Assembly (NCBI RefSeq): GCF_001640025.1
Contig: NC_031672.1
Location: 2,046,001 to 2,110,000, forward strand
Direction: 5' to 3'
Source: Sugiyamaella lignohabitans
Taxonomy: Eukaryota > Ascomycota > Dipodascomycetes > Dipodascales > Trichomonascaceae
Length of the DNA stretch: 64,000 nt
Shown here: positions 40,837-51,581 of the stretch, in pieces
Layout of the letters: every line of letters begins with the position of its first letter
Position numbering within the stretch: position 1 is the stretch's first letter
Made by a program: the position numbers and the translations under genes
Notes under the pieces: model-generated
Databases searched by the model: none
Told to the model about the DNA's origin: nothing
What the model saw: only the letters and a program-made list of their open reading frames with translations

Positions 40837-43517
40837 TTAGTCACCGCCATCCCCATCATCCGCATGAACATTAAAAACCTTTTGACTAGCACCCCTTTGA
40901 TTTAGCCGCAGTTTCTCTTGCTTTTTCGCTTCACCAGAACGAACAACTCCCCGATATTTGTGAATGAACTCCTTGTTTGCATCGGTGGCTGTGACTCGAA
41001 TGTCGTATGCAAGAGCGAAGTCTGGATTGAGCACAGCATCTCCTTTTGTACGAGTGATATCATCACTATCTTTTTGAATTGAAAAGAATCTTGCCCAATG
41101 CGTTTTATAACTAGGCTTATTTCTATAACCAACAGGTGGTGTTTCACCTAGTTGGAAATATGCCGTTATTATATACGGCCTTTTCCTTTCGAAGATTTTT
41201 TGACTGTGGCGAACCATATGATCGTGAATTTTTTTGTATTTGCTGTCACGCGAATTTTGATTGTTACGAACTTGAATAACGATAACACTAAATGCTTGAC
41301 GTACTGCATCCTTCTCTTTTTTCTCCCATTCTCTATTCTTATCCCCTTCAAAGAGTCTGATGTTCGTAAGATCTACGTTTTCGCTTTCCAAATATATGGG
41401 GATGACGAGATTAAAAGCCGGTTGGTTTTTTTGTAAGCAAAATCCACAGCCTCTCAAGAATCCTTCAGCCAAGTCATTGAGAGTACACGTAGATTCAAGA
41501 GTTTTCCAGTGGTTGATATGTATTCTCCCATTAAGTAAGTGATGTTCATTTGGGTGGTTAGAACTACATGTGACGTGAAATGTTTTCTCAAGGCCATTGA
41601 AAAGATCCCGAACACGACAGTAATTGCTCTGCATGCCATCTCTCAGACCTGCGGTTTTTAGAACATCAAGCAACATCCATCTGGCGATAAATTCACCAGC
41701 AGCCCCAGTAGACCTAAATCCTAGAACCAATTCGGAGACAAGCTCATCGTCACTTTCGCCTTCCAAGAGCCTATGGGCTGCCAATGCCAGAATGGGTTCA
41801 CTAGGGTATTCTACCTCGATCTCGTTACGTTGCTCGGACACCCATTGGAGTGTGGCCATTCGTGATTCCACTAAGGTTTCCGCTCCACGGTAATCGTCAT
41901 TCATGGCCGGAGCGTATACTACGTAAAGGAGTTGATACTTTGATAGCCTGTCAATATGTCTTCCCCTAAGCTTAGCACTGGCGTCTGCTAGAAGTTGGTT
42001 TTCATGCCCACTGTCAGTGTACAGCTTCCAGCCAGGTCTACCAAACTTGGCATAGTATCTCAAAGTTCCGATCTCGGTGAAGTCTAATGTAAGCGGTGTT
42101 TCACCCCATCTCACATGTAAATCGAAGGTGCCGAGGTTGTACCAGGGATGAGCGTCGATTGTATCTGTAGCTATTAAAGAACTATCATTTCGATGCCGTG
42201 GAGATAAATCACTAATAGCAGCTGACGTACCGGCAACAATTATAGCAAAACCCCTCCATAGGCTTCTAGTATTAAGGAAACGTGCCACTCTCTGGAATAT
42301 TTTCAGGAAAGGTTCACGCATTGTATCAGGCTTACTTTGGATGCCCAGTGATCTAGCTTCATCTATGGCGAGCACAAAGCACTCTTCTATTTTCGGGTCC
42401 TTGTTCCTCTTAAGTGCCGAGCAGTATTTTTGCCATCCTGTTTGTAGTAGGTCTTTTACATCTTTAGATATTACCACAGAGTCTTCTGTAATTCTGACCG
42501 CGCTTTGATCACGGATGGTCTCCCATATATGACCTATCGAACCTCTCTTTTCTAAAAACCTCATCTCTACATTTTGCTCAAAGACTAATGATGTTTCCTG
42601 TAAATTCCAAAATTTCTCAACTGTTGTAAAGTCATCATCATTCCGTTCCAGTCCTTCGACGATCACTTCAAGCGTGCAAATAAGGAATAGCACAACATCA
42701 CAAGCAAAGGCGGAATCATTTGAATATCTAAAATATCCTGATGTCTTGCCTCTGTCAATACTGCGAGCAAAACAAGCCCTAGGATAGCCAGAAATCAATT
42801 CCTCGCGAAAGCACATATAACTGATGTAAACGTGATGACAAGCTAGATCCTTGATCAATCTAGACTTACCGTACATACTGCTTTGAATGATGGAAACACA
42901 AGGCGAGTATACACGGGGGAACCCCTCAGATACGTTCCGAATTGTCTCTTTAATGAAGTTGAAAAAGGGCTGAGACGATGGACCTATATGTCTCACTTCA
43001 AACAATTGAGCTAATTTTTGTTGGATTCGGGGAGGGCCATTTGCCGATACAAAAAATTCCACAATGTCTTTAAAATTGTTGTACGGTCTATCTGCTTGCC
43101 AGTTATCATCAACTCGCACATTATTTCTACGACAGATGTCTTTTATCACAGCAGTGATAAACCTGCCCTGGTATGGCTGCAGTTCGGGCCGCTGAGAAGT
43201 CAACAACTCTAGTATGCAAGGAATTAACTCCACATAGGGACATAGGAAGTCTAAGTTTATATAGAAAGTCCTTTTCAAATATCCAAAGCTGAAGTATCGG
43301 GGTCGTTTGGTAATGCGTTCTCAGATACATTGAGGGTGATAACGTAGGTCATGTTGCTTAGATTTTGTACGTAGCCAAATTTATACAAATTCTCGCAGAG
43401 CTCTTGCAATAGGTTCTTCTTCCAACTCCCAGGATTATTTTGATACGATTTAGCTACCAAGCCTAAGTACTTTCTAACAGGACCCAGTTGGTAAAATGGA
43501 TCATCTTGGTTGTTCAT
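40837..43517 (-). CDS. Large P-loop NTPase with possible C-terminal nuclease-like domain, copy 1 (frame break or intron near 43.3 kb)
   Basis: An 813-codon frame (40837-43278) is preceded by an 80-codon frame (43275-43517, MNNQDDPFYQLGPVRKYLGL) in the -1 relation; the long frame lacks a usable N-terminal ATG, so the two must be joined to make a complete protein. Walker A is SSMYGKSRL (about residue 133 of the long frame) and Walker B FVLAIDEARS near 301-310. Further blocks are RGFAIIVAGTSAAISDLSP, YAKFGRPGWK and YPSEPILALAAHRLL. These blocks resemble an NTPase family I associate with Agaricomycetes and other filamentous fungi, related to Crinkler-type ATPases (from memory). The C-terminus has a strand VIVIQVRNNQ that could be the core of a PD-(D/E)xK fold. 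No function can be assigned. It is paired head to head with a decayed copy. Confidence 0.6.
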
Positions 43518-44509
43518 ATTGGGCTTTGAAATTGAGGTTTAGTAATTGAACTATTTCTCTCAAAGGACATAAATAGTCTATATAAATGAGGCTAACGCTA
43601 TAGGAATTTAAATACCATAGTGAGCTGCACATAATTCAACACGTGGCTGTTAGAGGCTTATAAGATGTGACGGAAAGGAGCAATAGTATTCAAACCAAAG
43701 ATAACAGAGTCTAACGGAATAGCAATGACACTTGTAACTAATATGTGCTGTCCGAAACTATTGTTACATGTTATTGGTATCGAGAAACTAAAGAACTATA
43801 GCTTGTGCGCAAAAGAAATTAGACTAGAATGATACCAAGAGCAAAACGTTATCCTTGCCTATAATTCCAGTTACAAAAGATGCCTCGCAAGAAAATGCGG
43901 CTGGCCCAGATGTATTATAGAGAGAAGCGTACCATCTGAGAAGAATTCGAACCAATGTATGAGTCATGTAGATATATAATATTCTTGACTCAACCAGTAT
44001 AGTATACACCTCGAAAGTAATCCCATATATCATTTATGCGATGTATGTTTTGTTTTACAGCGATCATATAACAGTATGCACAAAGCGACGATGATTTACT
44101 TATTGGGACACATAATCAAAACAGTCTCACATAGTGCGGGATGTCAAAACTGACTGATAAGAGGGTTACCTCAAAATACGACATGCAAGGGAGACCTAAA
44201 GTGGGCATGAACGGCTGTAAATGAGGAATTATTCGGATAACTTGGGGCCCGCTTAACTTAGCTCCGATCCTTGCCAATCTCAGTTACACCCTACGCGCAC
44301 TAGGATGCAACTTAAATATTGCATGCATATTGACTATCTGCAGGGACCACTTCGTTTATATGCGACAAAATCCACCCATAGGCCGATAACCACTAGAAAT
44401 ATGTGAGAGGTCAGGGCTACCACATTTCTTAATAAATTATCTATATAGATATACATATCTCTTGTGAGAGAAATAGTTCATTTTCTAAACATCAATTTCA
44501 AAGCCCAAC
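43518..44509. other. Spacer between the two divergent NTPase copies
   Basis: About 1 kb, AT-rich, no gene. The leaders next to both ATGs are homologous: GAGAGAAATAGTTCA and CAATTTCAAAGCCCAA occur before each start in the gene's own orientation. The duplication therefore includes the 5' leader. Confidence 0.6.
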
Positions 44510-46572
44510 ATGAAAGAACAAGATGATCCATTTTACCAAGTGGGTCTTGTTAGTGTGAGTACTTAGGATTCGTAGCTCGAAGCCAGGGAGCTGTGATTTT
44601 GGATGAGACGGGGGAGAGGCCTAAAGTCCTCAATTTTGAAATGAATAAGTTCGACTACCTCAGCAGTTCTCTCGATGATGGCTACTACATCTCCCACAGG
44701 CTATAAAAATTAAAAAAAGATCACGGCAGATCCGCTCTGAATCTTTTGAAAAGGAATTTCTATATAAACTTAGAGTACCTATATCCCGATGTGGAGTTAT
44801 TTCCTTGTATATTAGAGTTTTGATTTCTCAGCGGCCCGAACTGCAACCATACCGGGGCATAAATATCACTGCTGTGATAAGACATCTGTCGTAGAAATAA
44901 TGTGCAAGTTGATGATGATTGGCAGACGAATGCACCGTTCGACAATTTTGAAGACATCGTGGCATTGTTTGTAGCAGCGCATGACCTTCCCCGAATCCAA
45001 CGAACATAAGCTCTTTTTTTTGACGAGAGACACATGGGTCCATCGTCTCAGCCCTTTTTCAACTTCATTAAAGAGACAATTCGGAACGTGTCTGAGAGAT
45101 TCCCCAGTGTATATTCGTGTATATTCACCTTGTGTGTACATCTTTCAAAGCAGCATGTACGGTAAGTCTAGATTGATCAAGAATCTAGCTTGTCATCACA
45201 TTTACCTGAGTTATATGTACTTACGCAAAACACCAATTCTAGCTATCCCGGGGCTCGTTTTAGTTACAGCATTGATAACGGCAAGACGCCAGGATATTTG
45301 AGCTCTGTAAATGAAGGCCATTTTGCTAAAGACATTTTGCTATTCCTTGTTTGCACCCTTCAAGCGATCTCCAAAGGGCTCGAATGCAACGATGATAGCT
45401 ATACAAAGGTTGAGGAATTTTGGGATTTCCAGGAAGGTCGTCTGCCTCCAATCAAACTGTTGAGATGTGTTTTAGGACAAGAAAGATTCGAAAAGTGATA
45501 TATGGCAGACCCTCATATTGAAGGTGGCGGTATCTCCAACAGTACAACAGCTACTACGAAGCGAATGGGACAAATACTACTCGGCTTTGAAGAAGAATAA
45601 GGACATGAATATAGAAAACTACTTTGTTCTCGCCATCGATGAAGCGGAAATTGTGAATTTGAAAAATAGTCGAAAAATAATGAGTTTCTCACATTTTCAT
45701 GTCTTCAAAAGGGTGGCACATTTCCTTGTGGCTAATAGCCTAGGGAGAGGGTTTGCCATAGTTCTTGCGAGTAGATGTAGCCTACGTGATTATGATGTTT
45801 CTTTGAGTGATTCCGGATTAATCGACGTTGTTACTTGGTACGAGCTAGGTACCTTTGATTTGCGCGTAAGGTGGGGTGAAACACCGCTTTCATTAGACTT
45901 CACCGAGATCGGAACTTTGAGGTTCTAAGCCAAGTTTGGTAGGTCCATTTAGAAGCTGTATATCGACAGTAATCTCGAGAACAAACTGCTAGCGGACGCC
46001 AGTGCTAAACTCAGGTAAGGCACGCTGGTACGTTATCAAAGCGTCATACCCTTTTTCGTAATATAGGCTCCGGTCATGAATCTCGATTTTTGTACAGCGG
46101 AAAACTTGGTAGAATCACGAATGGCCACATTCTTGAGTGTGTCTGATCAACGTGATATTCTCAAAGTAGGATATCTAATTGAGCCAATTCTGGTCATGAC
46201 AGCCCATAGGCTCTTGCAAGACGAAAATGACCTTGATCTCATCTCACTTCTCCTTAGGGAGAATGTTATGTCTCCTGGGGATGCTAGTGAGCTTATCGTG
46301 AGATGGATATTACTTGATGTTCTGAAAAGCGTAGGTTTTGCGCGATGGTTTACAGAGCAATTACTGTCGTGTTCGGGATCTTTTCAATGGCCTTGAAGAA
46401 CTATCTCGTCATCTGTAGTTCCGACCATCCCAATCAACATCACTTCTTTAACAAAAGAATTCACAACCACTGGATGACTCTTGAATATGAGTGTATAATT
46501 CAGATGTTGGCGATGGGGTTGAGAGGCTGTGGATTTTGCTTCGAAAGAAGGGACAGAGATTTTGATGACTAA
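44510..46572 (+). pseudogene. Decayed second copy of the P-loop NTPase gene
   Basis: Clearly homologous at nucleotide level to copy 1 in inverted orientation. Recognisable fragments in order are MKEQDDPFYQVGLV, NFYINLEYLYPDVELFPCIL, SSMYGKSRLIKNLACH, YFVLAIDEAEI, RGFAIVLASRCSL, RVRWGETPLSLDFTEIGTL, EPILVMTAHRLLQ and GLRGCGFC. These lie in different frames separated by frameshifts and stops, for example after CILEF, after RFEK at 45498, after LRF at 45928, and a TAG in place of the GW of the copy-1 GRPGWK block. The part after the amino-terminal 14 codons is replaced by unrelated sequence. The C-terminal ~220 residues, including the nuclease-like region, are missing. It is not expressible as one protein. 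Confidence 0.85.
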
Positions 46573-46670
46573 AGCTGTCTGTAGTTTTCAGGGCGATCCA
46601 CCCGAACCCCTTAACAGAGTTCAACTCTCCCTCTTTCTCCCTTTGGCTAACCAGCCGGGGGGTGGGGACA

Positions 46671-46807
46671 GCCTCCGGCGGCTGGGGCGCTGCCCCAGAC
46701 CCCGTAGCTCCTGCTTCGCAGGAGACCCTTGTGACCTTCTAGCAACGACTCGAGTGGAGCGAGAGAAGCAACCAGGGTCTGGGGCGGAGCCCCAGCCGCC
46801 GGAGGCA
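46671..46807. repeat. Foldback element, paired arms (A/B)
   Basis: AGCCTCCGGCGG (first base changed) with GGGGCGCTGCCCC and CTCCTGCTTCGCAGGAG; right arm CGACTCGAGTGGAGCGAG...GCCGCCGGAGGCA. It lies about 100 bp beyond the truncated end of the NTPase pseudogene. Confidence 0.9.
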
Positions 46808-47022
46808 GAGGCGAAACGGCTCGGGAAATAGCCGGTTAGAAGCGGCCGTTTTGTCAACAGCAGCAGGATTTATGGCCAGAACCAGCAGACAGAACTATTT
46901 GCAGGGTCACAACCCTGCATAGAAGTGATCGACAAGATCAATTAACGCGTGCATTTCGCATATTAGAACGTGAAGTTTTCGAACTTGATATCAAATTACA
47001 ACAAGTAAAAAAAGGCTATACA

Positions 47023-48557
47023 ATGCCCGAGTTAGGAGAAATTGCCCATGCCACGTCGATTTTGCGGAAATTTTTGGTTGGTAAAACCATCAGATCCGCG
47101 ATTGCCAATGAAGACGAGCTGGTTTTTGTAAAACCATTGACGGCGGGTTCATTCCAGTCATTTGTGGGTGGCAAGTCGGTGTCAGAAGTTAATCGACATG
47201 GAAAATATTTTTGGGTCCGGTTTGACAAATCACCAGCAGTGCTGCTTCTTCATTTTGGAATGACAGGTTGGATCAATGTTAAGGGAGTCAAGACCCACTT
47301 TATTGTCATGGAGAACGGTGGAGACAAGAAAGCCCGTGAAAAGCTTAAACAGCAGACCAAAACAGAACCCGACGCTATTGTCGAAGTTGAGTCCAAAGAG
47401 GTTTCTAAAGACTCAGTTTCAAATTCTGGGTCGACGTTGACCACTGTAGGATATGTAAAAGACCCAGATATGGTGTGGCCACCGAAATTCACGAAGTTCA
47501 TAGTCACAGCGGACGACGATACCGAGATCGCCTTCACTGACCCGCGACGTCTGGGCCGTGTGAGACTGATCGAGGACGCAGCTACCGACCAAGACCTGTT
47601 TAAACTTGAGCCATTGAGCAAACTGGGCATTGACTTCTCAAAAACCGACGGTAGATGGACCAAAGACACGTTTATAACCCAGGTGTCGAACCGCAAGGTG
47701 CCTATCAAGTCACTCATCATGGACCAGGCACTGTTTTCAGGGGTCGGAAACTGGATAGCGTATGTGAGGGACTGTGCCTCCGGCGGCTGGGCTCCGCCCA
47801 GACCCGTTGTGCTTGATTTTTGATGGCCATTACTAACGAATCACAGCGACGAGATACTCTACCAAGCCAGAATTCAGTAAGTGCTCTCTGAAATTTTGCT
47901 AATGAAACCCGACTAAGGAGGGACCCCGAGCCCGACTCGAGCGCAGCGAGAGGAGCAGTGGGGTCTGGGGCGAAGCCCCAGCCGCCGGAGGCAGCACCAG
48001 TTCCCGAATCTAACACCGACAGTCCCGAGATATACTCCAACACGCTGGATACAGAGCAATTGAGCAAGCTGTATGAGAAGCTCGTTGGGATTTGCGAGTT
48101 TGTCGTCGAAGTTGAGGGTATGTATGAAGTGAGATTAGACGTCGAAGATAAGATACTAACAGGAGGAATAGGAAACACTGAGGCGTTTCCGAAGGACTGG
48201 CTGATGCTGTACCGGTGGGGAAAACGTCGGAAGGGCGAGAAACAGAAGACGGCAGACGGCTACGAGGTCGACCATGTAACTGTTGGGGGCCGAACAGCCT
48301 GTTATGTCCCTGCTCTTCAGAAGAAATCAGCCTCGTCTCTTAGCGAGTCTACTGCTTCGAAACTGTCAAAAACCAAAGTGAAATCAGAAACCTCAGAACC
48401 TGCTAAACCCACGAAAGCCAAGTCTCCCAAGAGCCGAGCCAAGAAACCCAAAGTCGAAGAAGAGTCGGGCGACAACCTCGACGACGACGGCGAAGAAGCA
48501 CATCCGCCAGCTAAAAAGGGCAGAACCACCCGACGAAGCCAGCGAAACAATTTATAA
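47023..48557 (+). CDS. FPG1: Formamidopyrimidine-DNA glycosylase (Fpg/Nei family), two introns
   Basis: Bifunctional glycosylase/AP lyase that removes oxidised purines in base-excision repair. Exons 47023-47759, 47847-47876 and 48023-48557 give 433 residues. The N-terminal MPELGE carries the catalytic Pro2 and Glu3, and the conserved Lys is in NRHGKYFWVRF. LLLHFGMTGW and the helix-two-turn-helix MDQALFSGVGNWIA-DEILYQARIH-PEIYSNTL span the splice junctions. This conserved stretch fixes both introns (87 and 146 bp), including acceptor GACAG only a few bases after CTAAC. Exon 2 is a 10-codon microexon. No zinc finger is seen; a long Lys/Ser-rich tail replaces it. Intron 1 carries a left arm and intron 2 a right arm of the foldback element. 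Confidence 0.93.
47774..47813 (+). repeat. Foldback element, short left arm in FPG1 intron 1
   Basis: TGCCTCCGGCGGCTGGG, a shortened GGGCTCCGCCC hairpin and CAGACCCGTTGTGCTT. It starts 14 nt after the donor and ends 33 nt before the acceptor, making up nearly half of the 87-bp intron. The TACTAAC branch lies at 47831-47837. Confidence 0.88.
47933..47993 (-). repeat. Foldback element, right arm in FPG1 intron 2
   Basis: CGACTCGAGCGCAGCGAG...GCCGCCGGAGGCA, full length, type B. It ends 29 nt before the acceptor at 48022. With the left arm in intron 1 it brackets the 30-nt exon 2. Confidence 0.92.
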
Positions 48558-48589
48558 ACAGTTCACCTGATTTCTGGAGGAGGGGCACA

Positions 48590-48731
48590 TGCCTCCGGCG
48601 GCTGGGGCTCTGCCCCAGACCCCGTGGCTCCTGCTGCGCAGGAGATTTTGCTGGGATCGTGGACGAAAACGACTCGAGCGAAGCGAGAGGAGCAACCAGG
48701 GTCTGGGGCGGAGCCCCAGCCGCCGGAGGCA
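48590..48731. repeat. Foldback element, paired arms (A/B)
   Basis: Left arm with CTCCTGCTGCGCAGGAG, core TTGCTGGGATCGTGGACG, right arm type B. Begins 32 nt after the FPG1 stop. Confidence 0.92.
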
Positions 48732-49222
48732 GACCCCGACCCCTGAAATAGCAGTTTATCCGGGCGGTTGTTTTGCCTGGGGAAGAGTTTACCCGCCGTG
48801 GGTGGTCTGCCGCATGCATTAGTGTTGAGACAACCGGCTGCAGCGACCCATTGTTCATGCTAGCTAAGAGAACATGTTTTTCCGCCCTGCATGAATCCCT
48901 TCCAGAAGCAGATCGGCGGTTATACGTACGACGCACGTTTGTTGATTAGGTCTGCGGGCTGTCAGCTGGCGTTTCTTGCTGTATAGAGACTTTATCGCTA
49001 TTGAGAGGTGTTTACTTCCTGGATTTCTGCTGCAAGAAGTATTCCATCCGCCAATTGAGCCCCGAAACCTATTTTTAGCGTCACCGCCCGGTTCATATTC
49101 GCTCTCAGTCGGCCATCGGCTATCAAAATTACCGGTTCCTAGCTGCAGAAGCGTGATTCGTTCCATCTTCGACAGATTCAGAAAACCTTTTCATCCGACT
49201 CTTTTTTGGCTCTTTTTTTGCA
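48732..49222. other. Intergenic, MAE1 upstream region
   Basis: Nearly 500 bp between the FPG1 3' element and the MAE1 ATG. T-rich tracts (49198-49219) lie just before the start. No gene seen. Confidence 0.5.
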
Positions 49223-51502
49223 ATGCTGAGATCAGTTGAGAGATCACGAGGCTCGCGAGCTCTGTTCGACCTTCCTCGAAGCCTGGCTCTCTCACGAGTC
49301 CGTTACAACAGCTCGGCTGCCAGCGAATCAAAAGCCACGAACACTCGTCTGACCCGGCAACCGGTCATTGACTGTCCATACACGGTAAGTGGACACTGCC
49401 TCCGGTGGCTGGGGCTCTGCCACAGACCCTCTGGCTCCTGCTTTGCAGGAGTTTGCTAGGACCGTGGATGCCCGACTCGAGCGAAGCGAGAGGAGCATCC
49501 AGGGTCTGGGGCGGAGCCCCAGCCGCCGGAGGCAGCACCGGCTCAGGAGTGTCCGGTTCTAACTGTTTAGGGCATTCGTCTTCTTAATTCGCCTCAGTTT
49601 AATAAGGGAAGTGCATTTACTCTTAAGGAGAGAGAGACGTTTAAATTGCAGGGTTTGCTGCCTTCGGCAGTGAATACTTTGGATGACCAGGTTAAGAGAG
49701 CGTATTCGCAGTATCAGACATGTCCTACTGATCTGGCCAAGAACGTGTTCTGTGAGAGTATGAAGGTACAGAACGAGGTCCTGTTCTATCGTTTGATCCA
49801 TGATCATATCAAGGAGATGTTCAGCATCATTTATACCCCTACTCAGGGAGAGGCTATTGAACGTTATTCACGGTTGTTTAGAAAACCCAGTGGTGTGTTT
49901 TTGGATATCGACGAGACTAAGGATATCGAGCAGATCTTGTTACACTACGGTAATAATGAGGATATCGATTATATCGTTGTCACGGACTCGGAAGGCATTT
50001 TGGGTATTGGAGACCAGGGTGTAGGAGGTATTGGTATTTCCATTGCCAAGCTTGCTTTGATGACTGTGTGTGCTGGTATTAATCCTAATAGAACTCTTGC
50101 TGTGGTTTTGGATGTTGGTACTGATAACGAGGAGAAGCTTAAAGATCCTCTGTATCTCGGTAATCGAAGACCTCGTGTCCGTGGTGAACGTTATGACCAG
50201 TTTGTAGACAAGTTCGTCAAGGCTGTGCAGAAACTGTACCCCAAGGCCATGCTCCATTTCGAGGATTTTGGAACCAAAAACGCATTGAACATTCTGAACA
50301 AATACCGTCCTCAGATGTCCTGTTTCAACGACGATATCCAGGGCACCGGTGCTGTCACCTGTAGCACACTGTCTGCCGCTGCTAAACACCTGCAAAAGGA
50401 TCTCACCGAGTGCCGAATCCTTCTTTACGGTGCTGGAAGTGCTGGTACTGTAAGTGGCCTGTTTGCCTCCGGCGGCTGGGGCGCTGCCCCAGACCCCGCA
50501 GCTCTTCTCGCTTGCCTCGAGTCGGTGTTTGGGGAGTGAGTTTGTTTACTAACACGTTGTTTTAGGGTATTGCTACTCAGATGGTTTCACACTTTGTTGC
50601 CAAAGGACGAACTGAGGAAGAAGCCAAGAAGAATATGTTTTTGATGGACAGATACGGTTTGTTGAAGGAGTCGCTCGCTGATAAGATGACTCTGGGTCAG
50701 AAAAGTTTCATGGTGCCAGATGCTGATTGGGAAGGCGTCGACACCACTTCTTTGCTCGAAGTTGTTAAAGCTATTAAGCCCCATATCCTCATTGGCTGTT
50801 CGACTAGAGCTGGCGCCTTTACGGAAGACATTGTAAAGGAGATGGCCAAGCATGTAGAGCGTCCCATCATTCTCCCTCTCAGTAACCCCACCAGACTGCA
50901 CGAGGCAGTTCCTGCTGATTTGATCAAATGGACAGACGGCAAGGCCCTTGTAGCCACCGGTTCGCCATTCCCACCCGTCGACGGAGTAAGTTACACCCGA
51001 CCCCCCACGCAACGACTTGAGCGAAGCGAGAGGAGCCACGGGGTCTGGGGCAGAGCCCCAGCCGCCGGAGGCACTTCCACCCCAGCAAGTTTACTAACCA
51101 TGAAAGCGTGTCATTTCCGAGAACAATAACTGTTTTATTTTCCCCGGTATCGGTCTAGGCGTTGTGCTGTCGCGTGCTAGCAGGTTGAATGACTCGATGA
51201 TTGCTGCTGCTGTTGAGGCTCTTGCCAACCAGTCGCCATTGCTGTCTGATCCTAATGGCGGGCTTCTTCCTGATGTGACTGATATTATGGAGATTTCTGC
51301 TCATGTTGCTACTGCAGTTGTTCTGGAAGCTGTTAAACAAGGATTGGCTGAGGTTCTCAATGAGACCAGACCAGGTACAGACGATAAGGTCAGTATTCCC
51401 ACTGACTTTGACGAGTGTTTGCAATGGGTTAAGGCCCAGATGTGGAGACCTGAGTACAGACCATTGCGTCTTGTCGAGGAGAAGGAGCCAAGAACGGTTT
51501 GA
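49223..51502 (+). CDS. MAE1: Mitochondrial malic enzyme, three introns
   Basis: Oxidative decarboxylation of malate to pyruvate with NAD(P)+ in the mitochondrial matrix. Exons 49223-49384, 49571-50449, 50566-50985 and 51107-51502 are all phase 0 and give 618 residues (669 in S. cerevisiae). Exon 1 encodes an Arg/Ser-rich, acid-free presequence, MLRSVERSRGSRALFDLPRS. Family motifs are VLFYRLI, IIYTPTQGEAIERYSRLFR, TDSEGILGIGDQGVGG, MLHFEDFGTKNA, FNDDIQGTGAV and the dinucleotide-binding GAGSAGTG, which intron 2 splits. LIGCSTRAGAFTEDIV and ILPLSNPT follow in exon 3. Introns (186, 116, 121 bp) hold a complete element, a left arm and a right arm of the foldback repeat respectively. The gene converges with TTI1, with 79 bp between stops. 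Confidence 0.96.
49397..49534. repeat. Foldback element, complete copy in MAE1 intron 1
   Basis: TGCCTCCGGTGG left arm (A), core TTTGCTAGGACCGTGGATG, right arm type B. It starts 12 nt after the donor and ends 36 nt before the acceptor, so it fills 138 of 186 bp. The branch region TTCTAAC follows directly. Confidence 0.93.
50464..50523 (+). repeat. Foldback element, left arm in MAE1 intron 2
   Basis: TGCCTCCGGCGG...GGGGCGCTGCCCC...CTCGAGTCG. Starts 14 nt after the donor and ends 42 nt before the acceptor of the 116-bp intron. Confidence 0.92.
51013..51073 (-). repeat. Foldback element, right arm in MAE1 intron 3
   Basis: CGACTTGAGCGAAGCGAG...GGGGCAGAGCCCC...GCCGCCGGAGGCA. Ends 33 nt before the acceptor of the 121-bp intron; it complements the left arm in intron 2 across exon 3. 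Confidence 0.92.
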
Positions 51503-51581
51503 TGTCTACGACTTTTCGGAAATATTTGATAATAAAATTGTTATAGAGTGTATCAATAAATATAGGCAGTAAATAGACAAT

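Noticed and set aside
43275..43325. Programmed -1 ribosomal frameshift in the NTPase gene
   Set aside because: The frame overlap has no X-XXY-YYZ slippery site; an indel or weak intron is simpler.
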